Below are positions 24,601-37,801 of a DNA stretch of 64,000 bases, piece after piece (positions within the stretch are counted from its first letter, which is position 1; each line of letters begins with the position of its first letter). The notes under the pieces were generated by a model that had not been told where the DNA came from, ran no database searches, and saw nothing but the letters and a program-made list of their open reading frames with translations. Origin of the DNA: Dipylidium caninum (lineage: Eukaryota > Platyhelminthes > Cestoda > Cyclophyllidea > Dipylidiidae); NCBI GenBank assembly GCA_017562135.1, contig QEYB01000766.1, positions 1,116,001 through 1,180,000 on the forward strand, given 5' to 3'. A program made the position numbers and the translations under genes.

Positions 24601-27600
24601 TGTGAGTAGTGCAGCCAGTTAACGTGATTTTCTGGTAGGGTCCTCCGGGTCCTCCTGGTGAATTTGACACAGCGTTCCAGGGCATCTTCAGACGCCCAGA
24701 AACTACCAATTTCATGATGGTAAGTCGTTTTTTAGGGACATTTTTTTAGTTAGAGACGCCACAAAACTCATTTTCTGTTTTGTACTTTCCTAGAGTGATG
24801 AGGGTTACAAACCTGATGGTGATGTACGGTTTGAAGACAAGATGCAAGGTGATGCACCTGAGCCCGAGGAATACGGCAAGGTTTGCCTAAGGCCTTAATT
24901 TTATTCCTGTATGTTTCGGCTGGTCGAAAATTAGCTTGGGAACTCGGTTCAAGCTTTTATCTAATATCTGAAATAGCGCATATTTCTTCTTGACTCGAAG
25001 GTATTGGTGGATTAAGGCGAACTTTTATTCCTTAGAATTTGGATGCCTTCTCGGCATTGACGAGCGTTTCTAATCTCGTGGACCGTCTCTACAAAGCCTC
25101 AGGCACTCAGCGCTACCCAGCTCAGAACTGCGCTGACCTCCTTCTCCACCTGCCTAACGCTCATGATGGTGAGTTACCATCTGCATGCTCTGCAAACCCC
25201 ACCATGACTTGACCCGACTGATGTTTCTAGACTTAATTTTACTGTTAACTTAATGAGTTTGGAGATAGCGCCAAACATCGAGAGCGTATGGGTTGGCCTG
25301 ACCACGAGGGCGCCATAAATGCGGGCCGGTGTACTTAACTAGGCCAAGACGGTGACAACTTCTGGCTTCTGGGTGCCGCCTGATGCGACTAATAGCCTTA
25401 ATAGCGCCTCGTCTCCGGGTTATGAGGCCTTGGTAGCGTTTCCGTGAGCTTGCTCTTGAGCCATGCTTCCGTCCTCCGAACAAATGGCCCTTTATGGAGC
25501 ACTTCAGTCCACAAACTACGCCGGTAAATAAATGACGTTTTTCGTGACTTAGTCGTTTTTACGGGAGCTGGAGGAGAAACCTATATTTTCTGTATCTTGC
25601 GTGTTAGGACTGTGAGTGCGGCGCAGGACTGGGGCCTAGGTGGGAGTCCTGAGTAAAGGCTTGGTCGAAGACCCTCAGCAGCGGCGCTCGGTCCGATTTC
25701 TCGAGACACCACTTGATCAACAAGCCCTTGTCTTACCTCTCCACCCGGGTGCATTTAATTCGCGCCTTCATTAACATTTAAGGCAATTTGTAGCGAGAAG
25801 ATGTGCTTCTTTATGTCCCGTAGGATCGGGCATAAAATTTCGGGGGCGGTTTACGACCACTCAACTCTCACTTTATTCGTAAATCTAAGTTAATTTCTCT
25901 GGAAAACACTCGCCAACGGGTCTTGTTTGTGCGTTGAGAAAACCGCCTAGTCCTGACGGCACGGCTCAGTTACGATTCTGCTCATCGCGACGTCGAAGTC
26001 CCAGGCCGGAGCAGCGGCGATGGTGGTGAGCTCCATGCGAATTTATTCCGTCTCGAGTAGCGCATTCGGGGACAATGGGCAGCGATCGCTTCTTCGAAGA
26101 ACGGTCTAACAGCCGCCACTTCCATCTCGTGGCATGCCACAGAGAGTGGGCTTCCACCGTTTCACTCCTCCCGCCAGCCGCGATTGCCCTCAATTGGGAG
26201 GTATTGAGACTTCCCCCCCCCCATTTCACGCGTCGCCCTCGCATCGGGAGGCGAGGGCGGGTGGAGTAGGTGTGAAGAGTGAGCTCTCGCTCTCATGACG
26301 GCTTCTTCCAGTGGCTGCATTCTCTTGACCTCGCCAGACGACTTGGTGTGACAGCGCCTTTCACTTCTCCTGCTCGTGTCAAGCGAGGATGGCGTCTATG
26401 AGAGCGCTTTTGTCACTGCTCTGACACAACTGACTTTTTTTCGCAATCTAATTAGACCGAGAGGAGAACTGGGCAATTAGAGCTAGCGGAGAGGCAATTT
26501 GACCTGTTTCGTCGCCTTGTAATTCTTCTCTCTCTCACTCTGTGTCCGCCAATTTGACTCGAGTGTCAAGAGCCGTGGATGAAACACCAACTCAGTTTGA
26601 AGGCGCCACCGCCCTCGTGTAGCCTCCCCCTCGCCCGGTCGGACATCTCTGGCCCAGTTTGAAGCAGAGCACAGAGCGTGTCCCACCAGTTTGGGGCCAC
26701 TCTTTTGCCATTTTGACTGCTCTCTGGCTCGCAAATAGCGCTAACTGATTTTACTCCACCAAAAATCCCTATTGAATTCGACTCAAGCAGACAAACTAAA
26801 TGTGTAGCGAGTTGGCGGACTGACCGAACGGCTTCGTTTGCTCTCCCCTCGTAAAAGGCGAATTCTACATTGACCCGAACGGGGGCCACTGGCGCGACTC
26901 CTTCCCGGTGCACTGCCAGTTGGGCACCTCGACCACGGTCATCCCGTCCCTCATGAAGCAGGCCGCGGTTGTCAGCCTCTCTCGCGTCGTCAACAAACAC
27001 GGCTCTTTCTGGTACGCCCCGACAGCCTTCAACGACGAGGAAGCGGTAAGTGGTGCGGAGATTCTTACCTCCTTAACCCTCCTCTCTGTGCTGAGCCACG
27101 ACTTTGAAGTTTTCCAGCCTCAGTGCGTTGGAATAAGGGCACCAATTTTGGCTTTCAAATGCTTAACGCTCTCTTTGTCCGACGCCTTTTTTGGTACGGG
27201 GCCGTGGAAATCACTAGTCGGTGCGCACCACCGATATTATTAGCGTAGAGCTTTTTTTTCCTGGGTGGGGTCCATCCTCCCATGCATGCCCTCGGGCCGC
27301 CCTGCGTATGTACGAGTTTTTTTTCCATCTGGACAGCCTACAAATGAAGGTAGCCACGCCTGGGCGCTGAGTCCTCTGGTTGGAAGACTTGTGCATCATG
27401 GAGGAGGCATTCATTTGGCGGTTCAAACCGTCGATGCCGAAGTGTGCGTTCCCCCGGCCGCGGGGAACGGGTTCCCCGCAGCCAGTGTCTGGCAATGCGA
27501 TGACTCGCATTCTCCCCCCGGCTTTGTGACATGAAAAAGGCAAATCCGGTGTGAAAAGGCGTTAGATTGACCCCAAAACGCAGTTTCGTGTTAGGACGAT

Positions 27601-30346
27601 GAAAAATTCGCACTGAGGTCGTGTGCTTTCCCCCGTCCGACGGCGTTATTTGCTAATCGCCTGCCTAAATCGCATTCCGCCCAACCGCTTCTGACCTCTT
27701 GCCCTCCACATCCTTGTTCCAGGAACTGCCTTACCAGATAACCAAGGACCAGTTGGCGCACCTCCAACTGTCCAGCGAGACAGCCTTGCAGAAGGTGGTC
27801 ATTCAGTGTCGTTACTACGACCCCGGTGACAAGGTCATTCTCCTCGGCAGTGACAACCAGCCGCTCAGTCTAAACGCCACCGATTCTGTGCTCGTCGTGA
27901 TTGACGTCCTCGAGAACTCCTGCTCGGTGAGCCTCTCCCTTAGGAGACTTTTACAATTCCCACTAACTTGACGTTCCACCGCATCATTCCGTCATTTTGG
28001 AGGATTGTCTAAGGCCTTCATCGGCGTTGGGCCACTCCTAATCGAGGTGTAAAGGGGATGCTCATTCTCAAATTAGCGGCGTGTGGACACCGACGCGGAA
28101 GAGGAGGGGTGGAGGCCTTCATCGCGGTCCTCCTGAACGGCCTCTGTGCTGTCTTTCATTGTGAAGGTAACTGCGCGTACCTTATATGGGACACCTTAGA
28201 GGCGCTGCCAGTTGGCGTCGTGTCTTATGGCGGTGGCATAACAGGTAGTCGCCGTTTCGCCTTCTACCCCCCTCCTCTTCCCCCCCCCCCCGCCAGGTCT
28301 GCTCTCCAAAGCCCCTGGGCTGCGCTGCTCCATCTTTCCTTCTCGTATCCCTTTACTCGCATCGTCTCGTCTCGTCTACTCGTTAACAGTCACTTTGAGG
28401 GCAGAAGGTTTGCTGAGGAGTCAAGTAGTGCGGCGATGTTTTCACACGCTGCACATTCCATTTCGGCTTAATGTCTCCATGCTTCCTGCGCGGCTACTCA
28501 CCCTATCCACCTGAACGACGCTCGCGGCTGGAGGAGAATTCATTCCAGGGGGCGGGATTTCAGCACCCGCTATAAGCCTTCTTCTGAGCTTTACTTGCTC
28601 GCCCGTGGTCTCTGCGCCAATAAAACCCAAAAGTTAGCCTTTAAGGTGTGAGAAATAGTCGAAATGCTTGTCATATTTGCTCACTTCTTTCAATCATGGT
28701 CGCCTGTTGAGGAAATTCGACGGCTTCCGACTTTCCCCGCTCCACTTCTCAGCGTCCAAACCGGGCAACCTTCTCCCTTCCGGTTGAGAGGATTTCTGTC
28801 TACTCATGTCCACCAGGATAGTGTCATAACCACCTGAAAAATTCCTGCTGCCATCTCATTAGTCTCCGTCATCCAGTTACAGGCGACTATTAAGACGGTC
28901 TTCGTGACTTCTTGGAGTAGCGAGAGTGGAAGCCACGGCGATAGACTACCATGAACTACTCCTCTGCTTGTGCAACACTTGAGCCGTGTGTAATTAGTAA
29001 GGCGGGGAGAAAGACACGACGCGAGCCCCGCCCGTTCGCGTAGCCCCCCTCCGCGACGTTCCCGGTTCCGTCGCCCGCCTCCTTTGTGGCCAAAGCATTC
29101 GACAGTCCACACTACTGCTGCTTTTTGCCCTGCGCCAGCGACGCGGTGTGCAGAACTGTAACAAAGTCCACCAGTCACCCTTCGCGGTTCAGTGGGATGC
29201 GCTGGGGTGGCAGCCGCGTCGGTGGGGTTATGTATGGAAGGGGATTTTAGACTCCGCGGTGGTGGACTGAGTGGAGGGTCTGCGCCGCCTGCGTCAGCCC
29301 GCAGCCCCCGGGCCGGGGCAACTGGCTCGGCTCGCGGACAGTGAGGATGCAGCTCCAACTAGCCGTCGCGCAGATCGGGTTGTGCGGCCTCAGCAAACGC
29401 ACACACGTAGATTGTACCAGGCCGCCCAGTCATCCTCCACGTAGGCCGTGGGAGGCTCATGCGGTACCGCTGCGGCACCAGAGAGCACGTGAGGCGCGCT
29501 GCCCGCACTCAACTAGTTGTGTTCTTCGGCGGAACTCCTTCACTGCCTTTTGCCTTAGACAAGCTGTGGGGAGATCGGTTGGCCGAGTGGAGGTGAGGCC
29601 TCACCCGCGTTCTCACCCGCAATTACTGTCTTCGCAACTGCGCTTCGTGCCACTTTTTTGGAGACTATTTTTACCCTTGCTGTCTCATCTCGCACGCTCG
29701 TAGTTGCGGCGTTCTGTTGTCTGTGACCTCATCGTTTGAGGTCTTCTCTGGCACGTCGGCAGAAAAAGCGTGGAGATCGGGGTTTGTAGGGGAATTTTCA
29801 TGCCCCCAAGAGAAGCCGCGGTTAAGCAGTCGCCTCATTAGCCAGGGCAGATGAAACAAATCGCGGTGAGAAGGAAAGACCTCCTCGCTGGGTGGTTAGT
29901 CGGGCTCGAGGAGCAACGAAAGGCGAAAACAGTCTACTCGCCTCGCTCGGGATGAGGCAGGCGAGAAAGCAGACGCGTGGATCAAAAGGGCACCGGAAAA
30001 GTGGCCCTACTATGAAGCCCCCGATTGGCTGGCTGGCTGACTGAACAGCGCTGAGGCGGACGGAAGACGGCGCCTGTCTTGGCGGAGGCGCGCTGACCGT
30101 GTCTGTGTCCGTGTCCCGTTGCAGCCGAGGAGCCACAGAGGCGAGATGGTGATTCAGGTGCGCACGCAGTTTGCCCCGATGCTGCCAGTCCGCGACGTTC
30201 AGCTCCCCGCGTCCACGTCCCGCGACGCGGAGGTGAGTCTGCAGCCCGGCGCCGTCCTCTTCAGCGGCGCCGTCGAGCACACACCCATCGGCATGGACCA
30301 GCTCTACGCCGCCGACGCGACGCGCTACCACGCCTTCAAGCGGTAG
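18673..30346 (+). CDS. Fibrillar procollagen alpha chain B with VWC domain (19 exons; one frameshift in exon 3)
   Basis: Exons: 18673-18979, 19393-19406, 19694-19961, 20304-20405, 20482-20895, 20974-21630, 21715-21768, 22165-22524, 22723-23523, 23599-23706, 23783-24268, 24343-24414, 24493-24564, 24639-24719, 24794-24880, 25036-25168, 26858-27045, 27723-27926, 30125-30346. Order of domains: signal peptide, VWC cysteines ending [11 protein letters not shown] motif, Thr-rich tract, minor helix, telopeptide ([13 protein letters not shown]), 1014-residue major helix, and a fibrillar C-propeptide ([26 protein letters not shown]). Every junction is in phase except inside exon 3, where one base at 19864-19865 must be discounted to enter the Gly-X-Y frame. 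Intron 20896-20973 is GC-AG. The C-propeptide has only four of the usual eight cysteines and a 26-residue C-terminal tail after the last strand. The start is the ATG before a hydrophobic run; an upstream signal-peptide exon with the VWC exon spliced at 18772 is possible. About 1542 aa. Confidence 0.9.
18770..18979 (+). other. VWC (von Willebrand factor C / chordin-like) domain in collagen B exon 1
   Basis: Spacing of cysteines from [14 protein letters not shown] through [15 protein letters not shown] and ALDCG to GECCPRC fits a VWC module. In vertebrate type I-III and V collagens this module lies in the N-propeptide and can bind TGF-beta/BMP ligands. Collagen A lacks it. Confidence 0.88.
19393..19406 (+). 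other. 14-nt microexon of collagen B
   Basis: Flanked by CATTTCAG and GTAAGT. It completes an Arg codon from exon 1 and adds Glu-Lys-Arg-Glu, giving ...CRREKRET... and changing phase 1 to phase 0 exactly as the next exon requires. R-E-K-R fits the furin consensus R-x-K/R-R. Confidence 0.72.
19739..19815 (+). repeat. Thr-rich low-complexity tract in collagen B
   Basis: About two dozen Thr codons (ACN), interrupted by Ala-Ser and Ser, lie between the VWC region and the minor helix. Four different ACN codons are mixed, so this is selected protein composition rather than a pure triplet expansion. It resembles mucin-like O-glycosylated linkers. Confidence 0.75.
19864..19865 (+). other. Apparent single-base insertion (frameshift) in collagen B exon 3
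   Basis: Upstream of this point the Thr-rich frame runs on into Gly-Pro-Glu-Gly-Pro-Pro. Downstream a perfect Gly-X-Y series continues in the +1 frame up to the donor at 19962. Counting the AA as a single A makes the collagenous run continuous. A 16-C run at 19970-19985 nearby suggests a hard-to-sequence stretch, so an assembly error is likely. Confidence 0.75.
19970..19985 (+). repeat. Poly-C run (16 nt)
   Basis: A homopolymer of 16 C lies just inside the intron after collagen B exon 3. Such runs are error-prone in sequencing. Confidence 0.9.
20482..24656 (+). other. Major triple-helix exons of collagen B
   Basis: Nine complete exons and the start of a tenth encode uninterrupted Gly-X-Y. 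Sizes are 414, 657, 54, 360, 801, 108, 486, 72 and 72 nt: all multiples of 9, all starting with an intact Gly codon. Together with GPPGPP at the start of 24639-24719 they total 338 triplets, the length of vertebrate fibrillar chains. The 54, 108 and 486 nt exons are multiples of the 54-bp unit known from vertebrate fibrillar collagen genes. Confidence 0.9.
25169..26857 (+). other. Large intron of collagen B, no embedded gene seen
   Basis: 1689 nt between two C-propeptide exons (GT...AG). A short basic minus-strand open frame at 25250-25483 was inspected and not recognised. No tRNA or transposon was found. Confidence 0.55.
27927..30124 (+). other. Last intron of collagen B, no embedded gene seen
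   Basis: 2198 nt, donor GTGAGC after ENSCS and acceptor TTGCAG before the last coding exon. It is GC-rich with several overlapping open frames and no recognisable domain. Confidence 0.55.
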
Positions 30347-32169
30347 CCCCCTCGGCCTCCCCGCCGCGCCCGCGCCACCCTCGTGCGATGTCAGCCTGAA
30401 GTGGTCAGCTCCCTCCTCCTCCCCTTCCCCCTCCCCGCTCTCTCAACGCTCCGTTTTCTTCCCACCGTCTACCATCCCCGCTTTGCGACATCGGTGCCGG
30501 CTGTACAAAATTCGTGTGCCCCCAATTCCCAACTTCACAATCTATGCTCTCGCTTTTCTCTCTCCCTCTTTCTCTCTATTTTTATTGTGAATCTTCTCGT
30601 CTCTCCGACTTTCTGTTCCTTTGTCCAAAATCACTGCCTTTAAATCTCGACTGTTGCAGCAGTTAGAGAAAAAGCCGAAAAAGTGATAAAATACCTCTTT
30701 CTTGCGCCTCTATAAGGTCTGGGTGCCGGTCTTTACGTTTCCGAGCTAAAAGTGCCCCCTCCCATGTAGTTCGAGTAGTGTGTTTATCTTGTCGTCTGGG
30801 TGGCCGGAACTATTTAATGAGACTCGAAACCATCTTCAGCCTCGCCTCGTGGGTCGCTGCACCCGCCGCCTCGTCCGCCCGGGGCCGCTGGCGAGGCGGG
30901 GAGACGCCGCCCCTCGAGTCGCCAGCGTGAAGTTCTGGCCAGGGCATTTGCATGCAACGGTACTACCACGCCTAGGCAGTTTCTAGTTGGGGATGCGAAA
31001 ACAACGGACGTGGCCATGGCGACGAGCGCAACAGCGTGGGCGCAATTAACATACGCCACAGGGCGATGGGACCTCGGGTTTCCCACGCACGTCCGCTGAA
31101 GGGCTCCGGGCGGACGAGGGCGAGGGCGGGGCAGCAGCCTCCCACCCGCCCGAGGGGAAATCACCGACAGCGCCGGGCTTCGTCGAGGCGGGCGCTCGAC
31201 TTTTCGCCCCGAAGGGCCAACGACCCTTGACGCACTGTTCGGGCGGCCACACTGCGAGGTCAAAGTCTGTCCGCGCCGGCGTCCGGCGGGTTACGCGCCG
31301 ATAGCAGCCAACTGCGTGACATAGACGCCCAAACTGGTCAGCCGAAAAAGCGTGAACTTTCCACTCCACCTCGGCCGGGCGGCAGCTAACTGCGCGTCCG
31401 AAGTAGACCCTGGCCTGGGTTTCTGTGGCACGCGCCTCAAATGCGACACCGAGGCCGAGACAGTGGTTTGGCGGCGGGAAGGCGTGGGTCCGCGCAACTC
31501 GCGCTTTGCCCACAGTCCGAACGGGCCAGTGCGCCGGGGCTAGTCCTCTCCGTCTTCCGCATGCAACAGCGAAATCGCCTCCGACTCGTGTTTAAAACCG
31601 TAGTTCTTGCGGCCCCTCCTGCTCAGTTGCCGGGTTCGACGGAGGCCAGCACACTTTGGCCGGCAGCGCTTGGCCCCGAGGTCTTCGCCCACTGCAACCC
31701 AGGGAGTCGATTCGAGGACTCACGGAGGGGATGCGCACCCCGGAAAAGTACCCTCCTCCACTTGCGACTGTGTCCGCTTGGGCAGCACCAAGGCGCAGAG
31801 ACTGTCCGGTAGCAGCGGTAGGCGACTCACTCGACTGCCAACCGTCAAGCAGTCCGCCGTCCGCTGTTGACGGGGGGGGGGGAATCCACAGCCCGGCAAA
31901 GGGGCGCAGCGCAGACACAGCGAGACGAGCGCGGATCAAATGGGCCACCCCCCAGCCCCCCACCACCCCAAAGGCAACTCGCCCAGCGCTCATGCGGGAC
32001 GGCCCAGGCAAGTTCGGCACCCCAACCCGCCCTCCGGCAAGGCGACGCACCCACCCACCCACGACGGAGCAGCCGCAACTCCGCCGGTTCGAGCGCGGCA
32101 CCAACGGACGGCGGAGCCACCTGTTTATTTGCCGATACACGAGAGGAAAAAACCGCCCTAAGGTTCAAT
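30347..32169. other. Collagen B 3' UTR and GC-rich intergenic DNA
   Basis: The first few hundred bases are pyrimidine-rich and likely 3' UTR. No exact AATAAA was seen close to the stop. The rest is CpG-rich with overlapping open frames on both strands and no recognised domain. Confidence 0.4.
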
Positions 32170-32175
32170 TTTATT
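32170..32175 (-). terminator. Candidate polyadenylation signal AATAAA for LC8 gene
   Basis: TTTATT on the plus strand reads AATAAA on the minus strand, about 240 nt beyond the LC8 stop codon. Confidence 0.5.
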
Positions 32176-32411
32176 TGAAAAAGTGAAAACGCGAGTGCGT
32201 GCGCAGGAGCACACGGGGAGAGGGAGCAGGGGAGCGGTGGTGCGGGGTCGTGTTACTAGCGTCGCGGCACACAGGGCTCTCCCGTTGGTCTCCATGAGAA
32301 CAAACATATTCACACATACACAGACGGATGTTGTTGGAGGAAGGGGAGGTGGCAGGAGAGGGGGGGGGCGGAGGGGACGTGCGCGCACATGGCCGCCGAC
32401 GCGACTCCGGT

Positions 32412-33809
<1,398 letters not shown>

Positions 33810-35442
33810 GATGCCTGCGATGGCGTACACCGGCTACGGGGAGGTCGGAGGATGACAAAGACGGCAACCGGGAGACGTGCGGAACAGAGCCCGACTGACG
33901 ACTGACGAGACCGCGCCTCGGCTGGTTGTGTGCGAGCGAGCGCGCGCGGCCACGGCCACAGCCACGGCAGGCGGCCGTTCGTCCGTGCCTCGCGGTGTGT
34001 CTGTCCCACTGCGCGTTGGTCGATGCGGCTGCGCGGCGGCGGCCCTCATTGGCGCGTGTGCCGAGCGCGGGCTGTTTGCACGCCATGTCGCGTTGGTCGT
34101 GTGTGCGTGAGCGTGTGTGTGCGCGCGCGCGCGCGCGTGTTTGTGTGCGAATGCCACGCACGAGGGTTCGGACGCACGCGTCGAGGCGGATTTGAATCCG
34201 CGTGTTTTGGCTCGTCTCTGCCCCTCACCGAGCCCCTTTCCCCCGGGTCATGGCCATTCCCTCGCCGGCCGGGTTGACAGACCTGGTGTTGACAAGACCA
34301 CGGCCCCACACGTTGAAGGCTCATTCACCCCACTCCGTCCGGCGTCGCGCTACGTCCAATGGCGCCGTCGAATTCGGCGCCACTCAACGGCCCCAAGGGG
34401 GATTGGCCAGCCTCCACGTCAAGTCGTGGCCAAACCGCCGAGCGTTTATCTCCAACGTCTGTCTTGCTCTTAGCATTAATAAATTCAAATACGGAATTGC
34501 ATCAGACGCCCGCAGACCGAACCGCTTTGGTCTGTCTTGGCTCCTGACTGGGTGTCAACCTCTCCGCGGCGGTGTTACTTCGTGTGTGTCTGTGCGTGTG
34601 GGTGTGTGCGATGCCTTGTGGCGGCCTTCGTGTGGTCAAACACGCTCAAGCGGTCGGCGGTTGTGTTAACCCACGCGTGCCAACGACCACTAACACGCAG
34701 GCGGACGTTCGGCGGGCCTGTCTTTCAGGCCTGTCGCGGCAAATGTCAGCCGAGAGATGATGCCATAAAGGCTTTCCCACATGCGCCGTTGACGGAAGCC
34801 CGCACTGGGCGATGCGGGAATGGAGCGAGCTGCTCTCCCGAGCGCCTCCTCCATAAGCGCCACTGCTCTGGCACTCTAACTACGTCGCCGATCGAGTGCC
34901 GAAACGGCAATCGTGGACTCTACAAGCCGAAGTTACAACCCGCCCGCCCAGACTCTCTGCATTCGCCCGCTGCGAGACCGATTCGCTCCGCGGTGTGCCC
35001 CGCGGTGGGTGCTACTCGTGCTCCCCGAGCGTAGGCGCAGCCCCTCGGACTGCGCCGGCGAGTCACCCATGGCTTCCGAGTAAGTCCTTTTCCACATCCT
35101 TCGAACTCGGCAAAGCCATTCAGCTTCGCTCGCCAGGTCCGCAGGCCCCGGCGGCCCCGGCCGCCCCCTTCGAGCCCGCCCCCGGGGAGTTGGAGAGTGC
35201 CGCAGCCCTCGCGGTTACAGGTAGCCCGACCGACGGACTATATACACTGAAAGCGGGGCGCTTATGAATAAAAAACCTCCGCCACTGACAATTGATTGAA
35301 CATTAAAGGAAATTAGGTTTTTGAACTGAGGAAATGGGACTCGAAAGCACACTGAAGTGGGCGGTTGTGAAGGGAGGAGGAGGGCTGAGCGCGGCGTGAT
35401 TGTCCAAAATAAAGCCATGGAGGACAGGAGTTCGCGGACACC
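33810..35442. other. Intergenic region between the two dynein light chain genes
   Basis: GC-rich, with a GT/GC alternating run (TGTGTG then GCGCGC, about 34111-34140). It should contain the LC8 promoter and the 3' UTR of the divergent light chain gene. No further gene was recognised. Confidence 0.45.
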
Positions 35443-37801
35443 TCATATTTGGAAGAGCAGCACCGTCATGTCCTTGAACATGAAGTAGATGAAGGCGCCC
35501 TCGAAGTGGGACACGTAGCTAGAATGGACGAAGGGGAGAGTGTTAGCGTTGGCGTGGCGGGTATTCCATCCAACTCTTCGTCGAAGGTGCGGGCAATGCA
35601 TGAAAGTCGATGTTGCGGAAGCGAAGGGGCACAGGAATGACCAGGAGGGTAGCGGCGTGGCGGTTGGCCCGCTGCGGCGGCCCACGCGGCGTGACAGCTC
35701 TGGCCGCGAGGCTCCAACACCGCCGGGTCCGTTCCAGCGTTCAACAGGCCTCGACCCGCGGCCGCCAGGGACGGGCGATTCAGGCCGAGTGGAGGCAGCA
35801 GTTCACCCCCCGAACCACCCTCCCCTCGGCCGACAGAAGGCAGCACAGAGTATCCGCGCTTCACCGCCCGCCTTAGACGCCGCCTCACAACGCAAATCGG
35901 CGGTGGCGTCGAGGCTGGAGGCGAACGAAAGGCCGCGCCGACTGGCGACCAGCGCTCGCACGAAGACGCACCACTGCGTGCCAAGCCCAAAGCACTGCAA
36001 TGTCTTCTCAGAGCCGCACCTTTGGGTGAAGTCAATCCTCCGTTTCACGTTGCCCGAGGGCCGCGTGGGGCACAGCCCCCAGGTGCAGTTTCTGCGTGGC
36101 GAGTCAAATTTGCGCCTGATTGAACGGGAAAAAGGGTCCTTTTGGGGTCGAGGCCTTCGGCAATTGACGCGACGCCCCGCTGCCCCAAGTGAACGGCGGA
36201 TGAGGCCGCAGTGCGAGGGCAAATTTGCGCGGAGCGGCGATCAGGGCGGGAAGTGCGGCATTCCGCCTTTTGTACTAACAAAATCTGTGCATGGTACGGC
36301 GGCGCAAAAGTCGCGCCTGCCTCTTGCACTGCCCCGGCCTACGGCAGGCCGCACGACGCCTCCAGTTTTTTGAGGCGCGGGGCCACCGCCCGTCTCCGCG
36401 GCGGTGGCGCGACCCCGTGCCCGTCCCTGCCCGTCCCCGACCCCTTGCGGCCTCGCCGAAACGACTATTCCCACCGCGCCGAAGACAGACGTCTTCTCCC
36501 ACGGCCGACGGGGTGGTTCAGGCCTCCCGGCCGGTCAGCCGACGTGGCAACCCATTTCACAATGGCGGCGAGTTAACATTCGGGGACCAGCGCGGCGGGC
36601 ACTCGCGGGCGGAGGGCGGCGGCATGCAGCGAGGCGAGCGGGCATCTCAAACTGCAATTCAGCGGCAGAAAGGCCTCTCGGGAGTTTGGGAAGTGGTAAT
36701 AAAGTTGGCAAGGCCTCATGGGAGCGCACCTTCTTCTGACTTGCAGTCACGTGTGTGTGTTTGTGTGTTTATGTTTGCGTGTGTGTATTTCCTTCATGTG
36801 AATGCGAGCGCTCGCACCGCTTAACGAAATGCACGCGATTTGCCGGGTTGCTTAAGGGCTGAGAACAACTTGGCGCACGAAGGACCGACCGCAGAAAGTG
36901 GCAACGAGAGAAGTCGTGGCCCGCCCGCGCGTCAAGGCCTGCGTGCACCTCGAGAAGGAGCCGTTTGGCCGTGCAGGCCATTGCCTTCTAAGCGCCCTGC
37001 GCGGTCTGTCTGGGCGAGCGGGCTCTGCGGCTGAGAAGGCTTTCAGAAGCACGGAGAGACTGGCAACAGGCTGCTGCGTGCGTCGAGGAGCCTGAGCTCC
37101 ACCTCGTCCTCGCACACGCCGCGCCGGAAAAGGCGGCTTCGGGCGGAGCAGCGAGCGGCGAGCAGAGGCTTTGGCCCAACTCCGATGAGGACTAAACAGG
37201 CGGGAAGGGGACTGGACGGAGGTGCGGGCTCGAGGCAAAGCGACGCTCAGAAAATTGAGGCGCCCCTTAGGTCGGAGCCTTGGACGAACGAGGGAAGGAG
37301 GCAGAAGCGGGGTCGCAGCGGAGCGGTTCACAGACTCTCCGGCACTGCGCCGCGCGTTTGCATCTCAACAAGGAGATGTCGAGTGGTCGCCAACGGCGGG
37401 TGGAGGCTCTGGGGGAAAGGCGGTGGCAGGGGCGGGCAGACGGGGGAAAGGGAGCGGAAGAGACGGACTCACCTCCCGAAGCTGGTCCCAACAACGCACT
37501 GCCAGGAGGGCCCGAACTGCTTGTCGAACTGCTTCTTGATGTATGCCGCCGCCTGCTTCCGGTTGGCGCTGTTGAGGAGGGCGATGGCGGCGCAGTCCAC
37601 CGCCCACGACTCCATCTCGGGTGTCATCTCGGAGCAGTGGACGAAGGCCTTCAGGGGCTTGCCATTCTCCAGCAGCTTCCCATCCTCGTAGGTGTAGGCC
37701 GATTGTCTCCGACTCCGTCGCGACTCCAGCGACGCTGAGTGGGGCGACTCCTCGAAGGCGAATTTGCCCGATGACGACTGCGACGCCTCCAGGTTGATCA
37801 T
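35443..37801 (-). CDS. Divergent dynein light chain (LC8-like) with N-terminal extension, 134 aa
   Basis: Exons 37473-37801 and 35443-35518, joined through a 1954-nt phase-2 intron at the same place as in the neighbouring LC8 gene (inside the Ser of FGS). Residues from about 48 onward align with LC8: PEMESWAVDCAAIAL, AAAYIKKQFDKQFGPSWQC, VGTSFGSYVSHFEGAFIYF. A Ser/Arg-rich N-terminal extension of roughly 45 residues precedes it. Differences in the groove (GTSFGSYVSHF for GRNFGSYVTHE) and the tail VLLFQI, which lacks the usual terminal KSG, suggest altered partners. In parasitic flatworms, families of divergent light chains are known, some tegument-associated; that role here is inference. The start is the only ATG that opens the exon. 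Confidence 0.9.

Noticed and set aside
25250..25483. Basic minus-strand open frame, considered as a histone or ribosomal protein fragment
   Set aside because: Compared mentally with H2A, H3, H4 and eL15 and with 5S rRNA and snRNAs; no continuous match. Treated as intronic sequence.
34160..34210. Possible tRNA T-arm (GCGGATTTGAATCCGC)
   Set aside because: The loop has the wrong size and no anticodon or acceptor stem could be folded around it.
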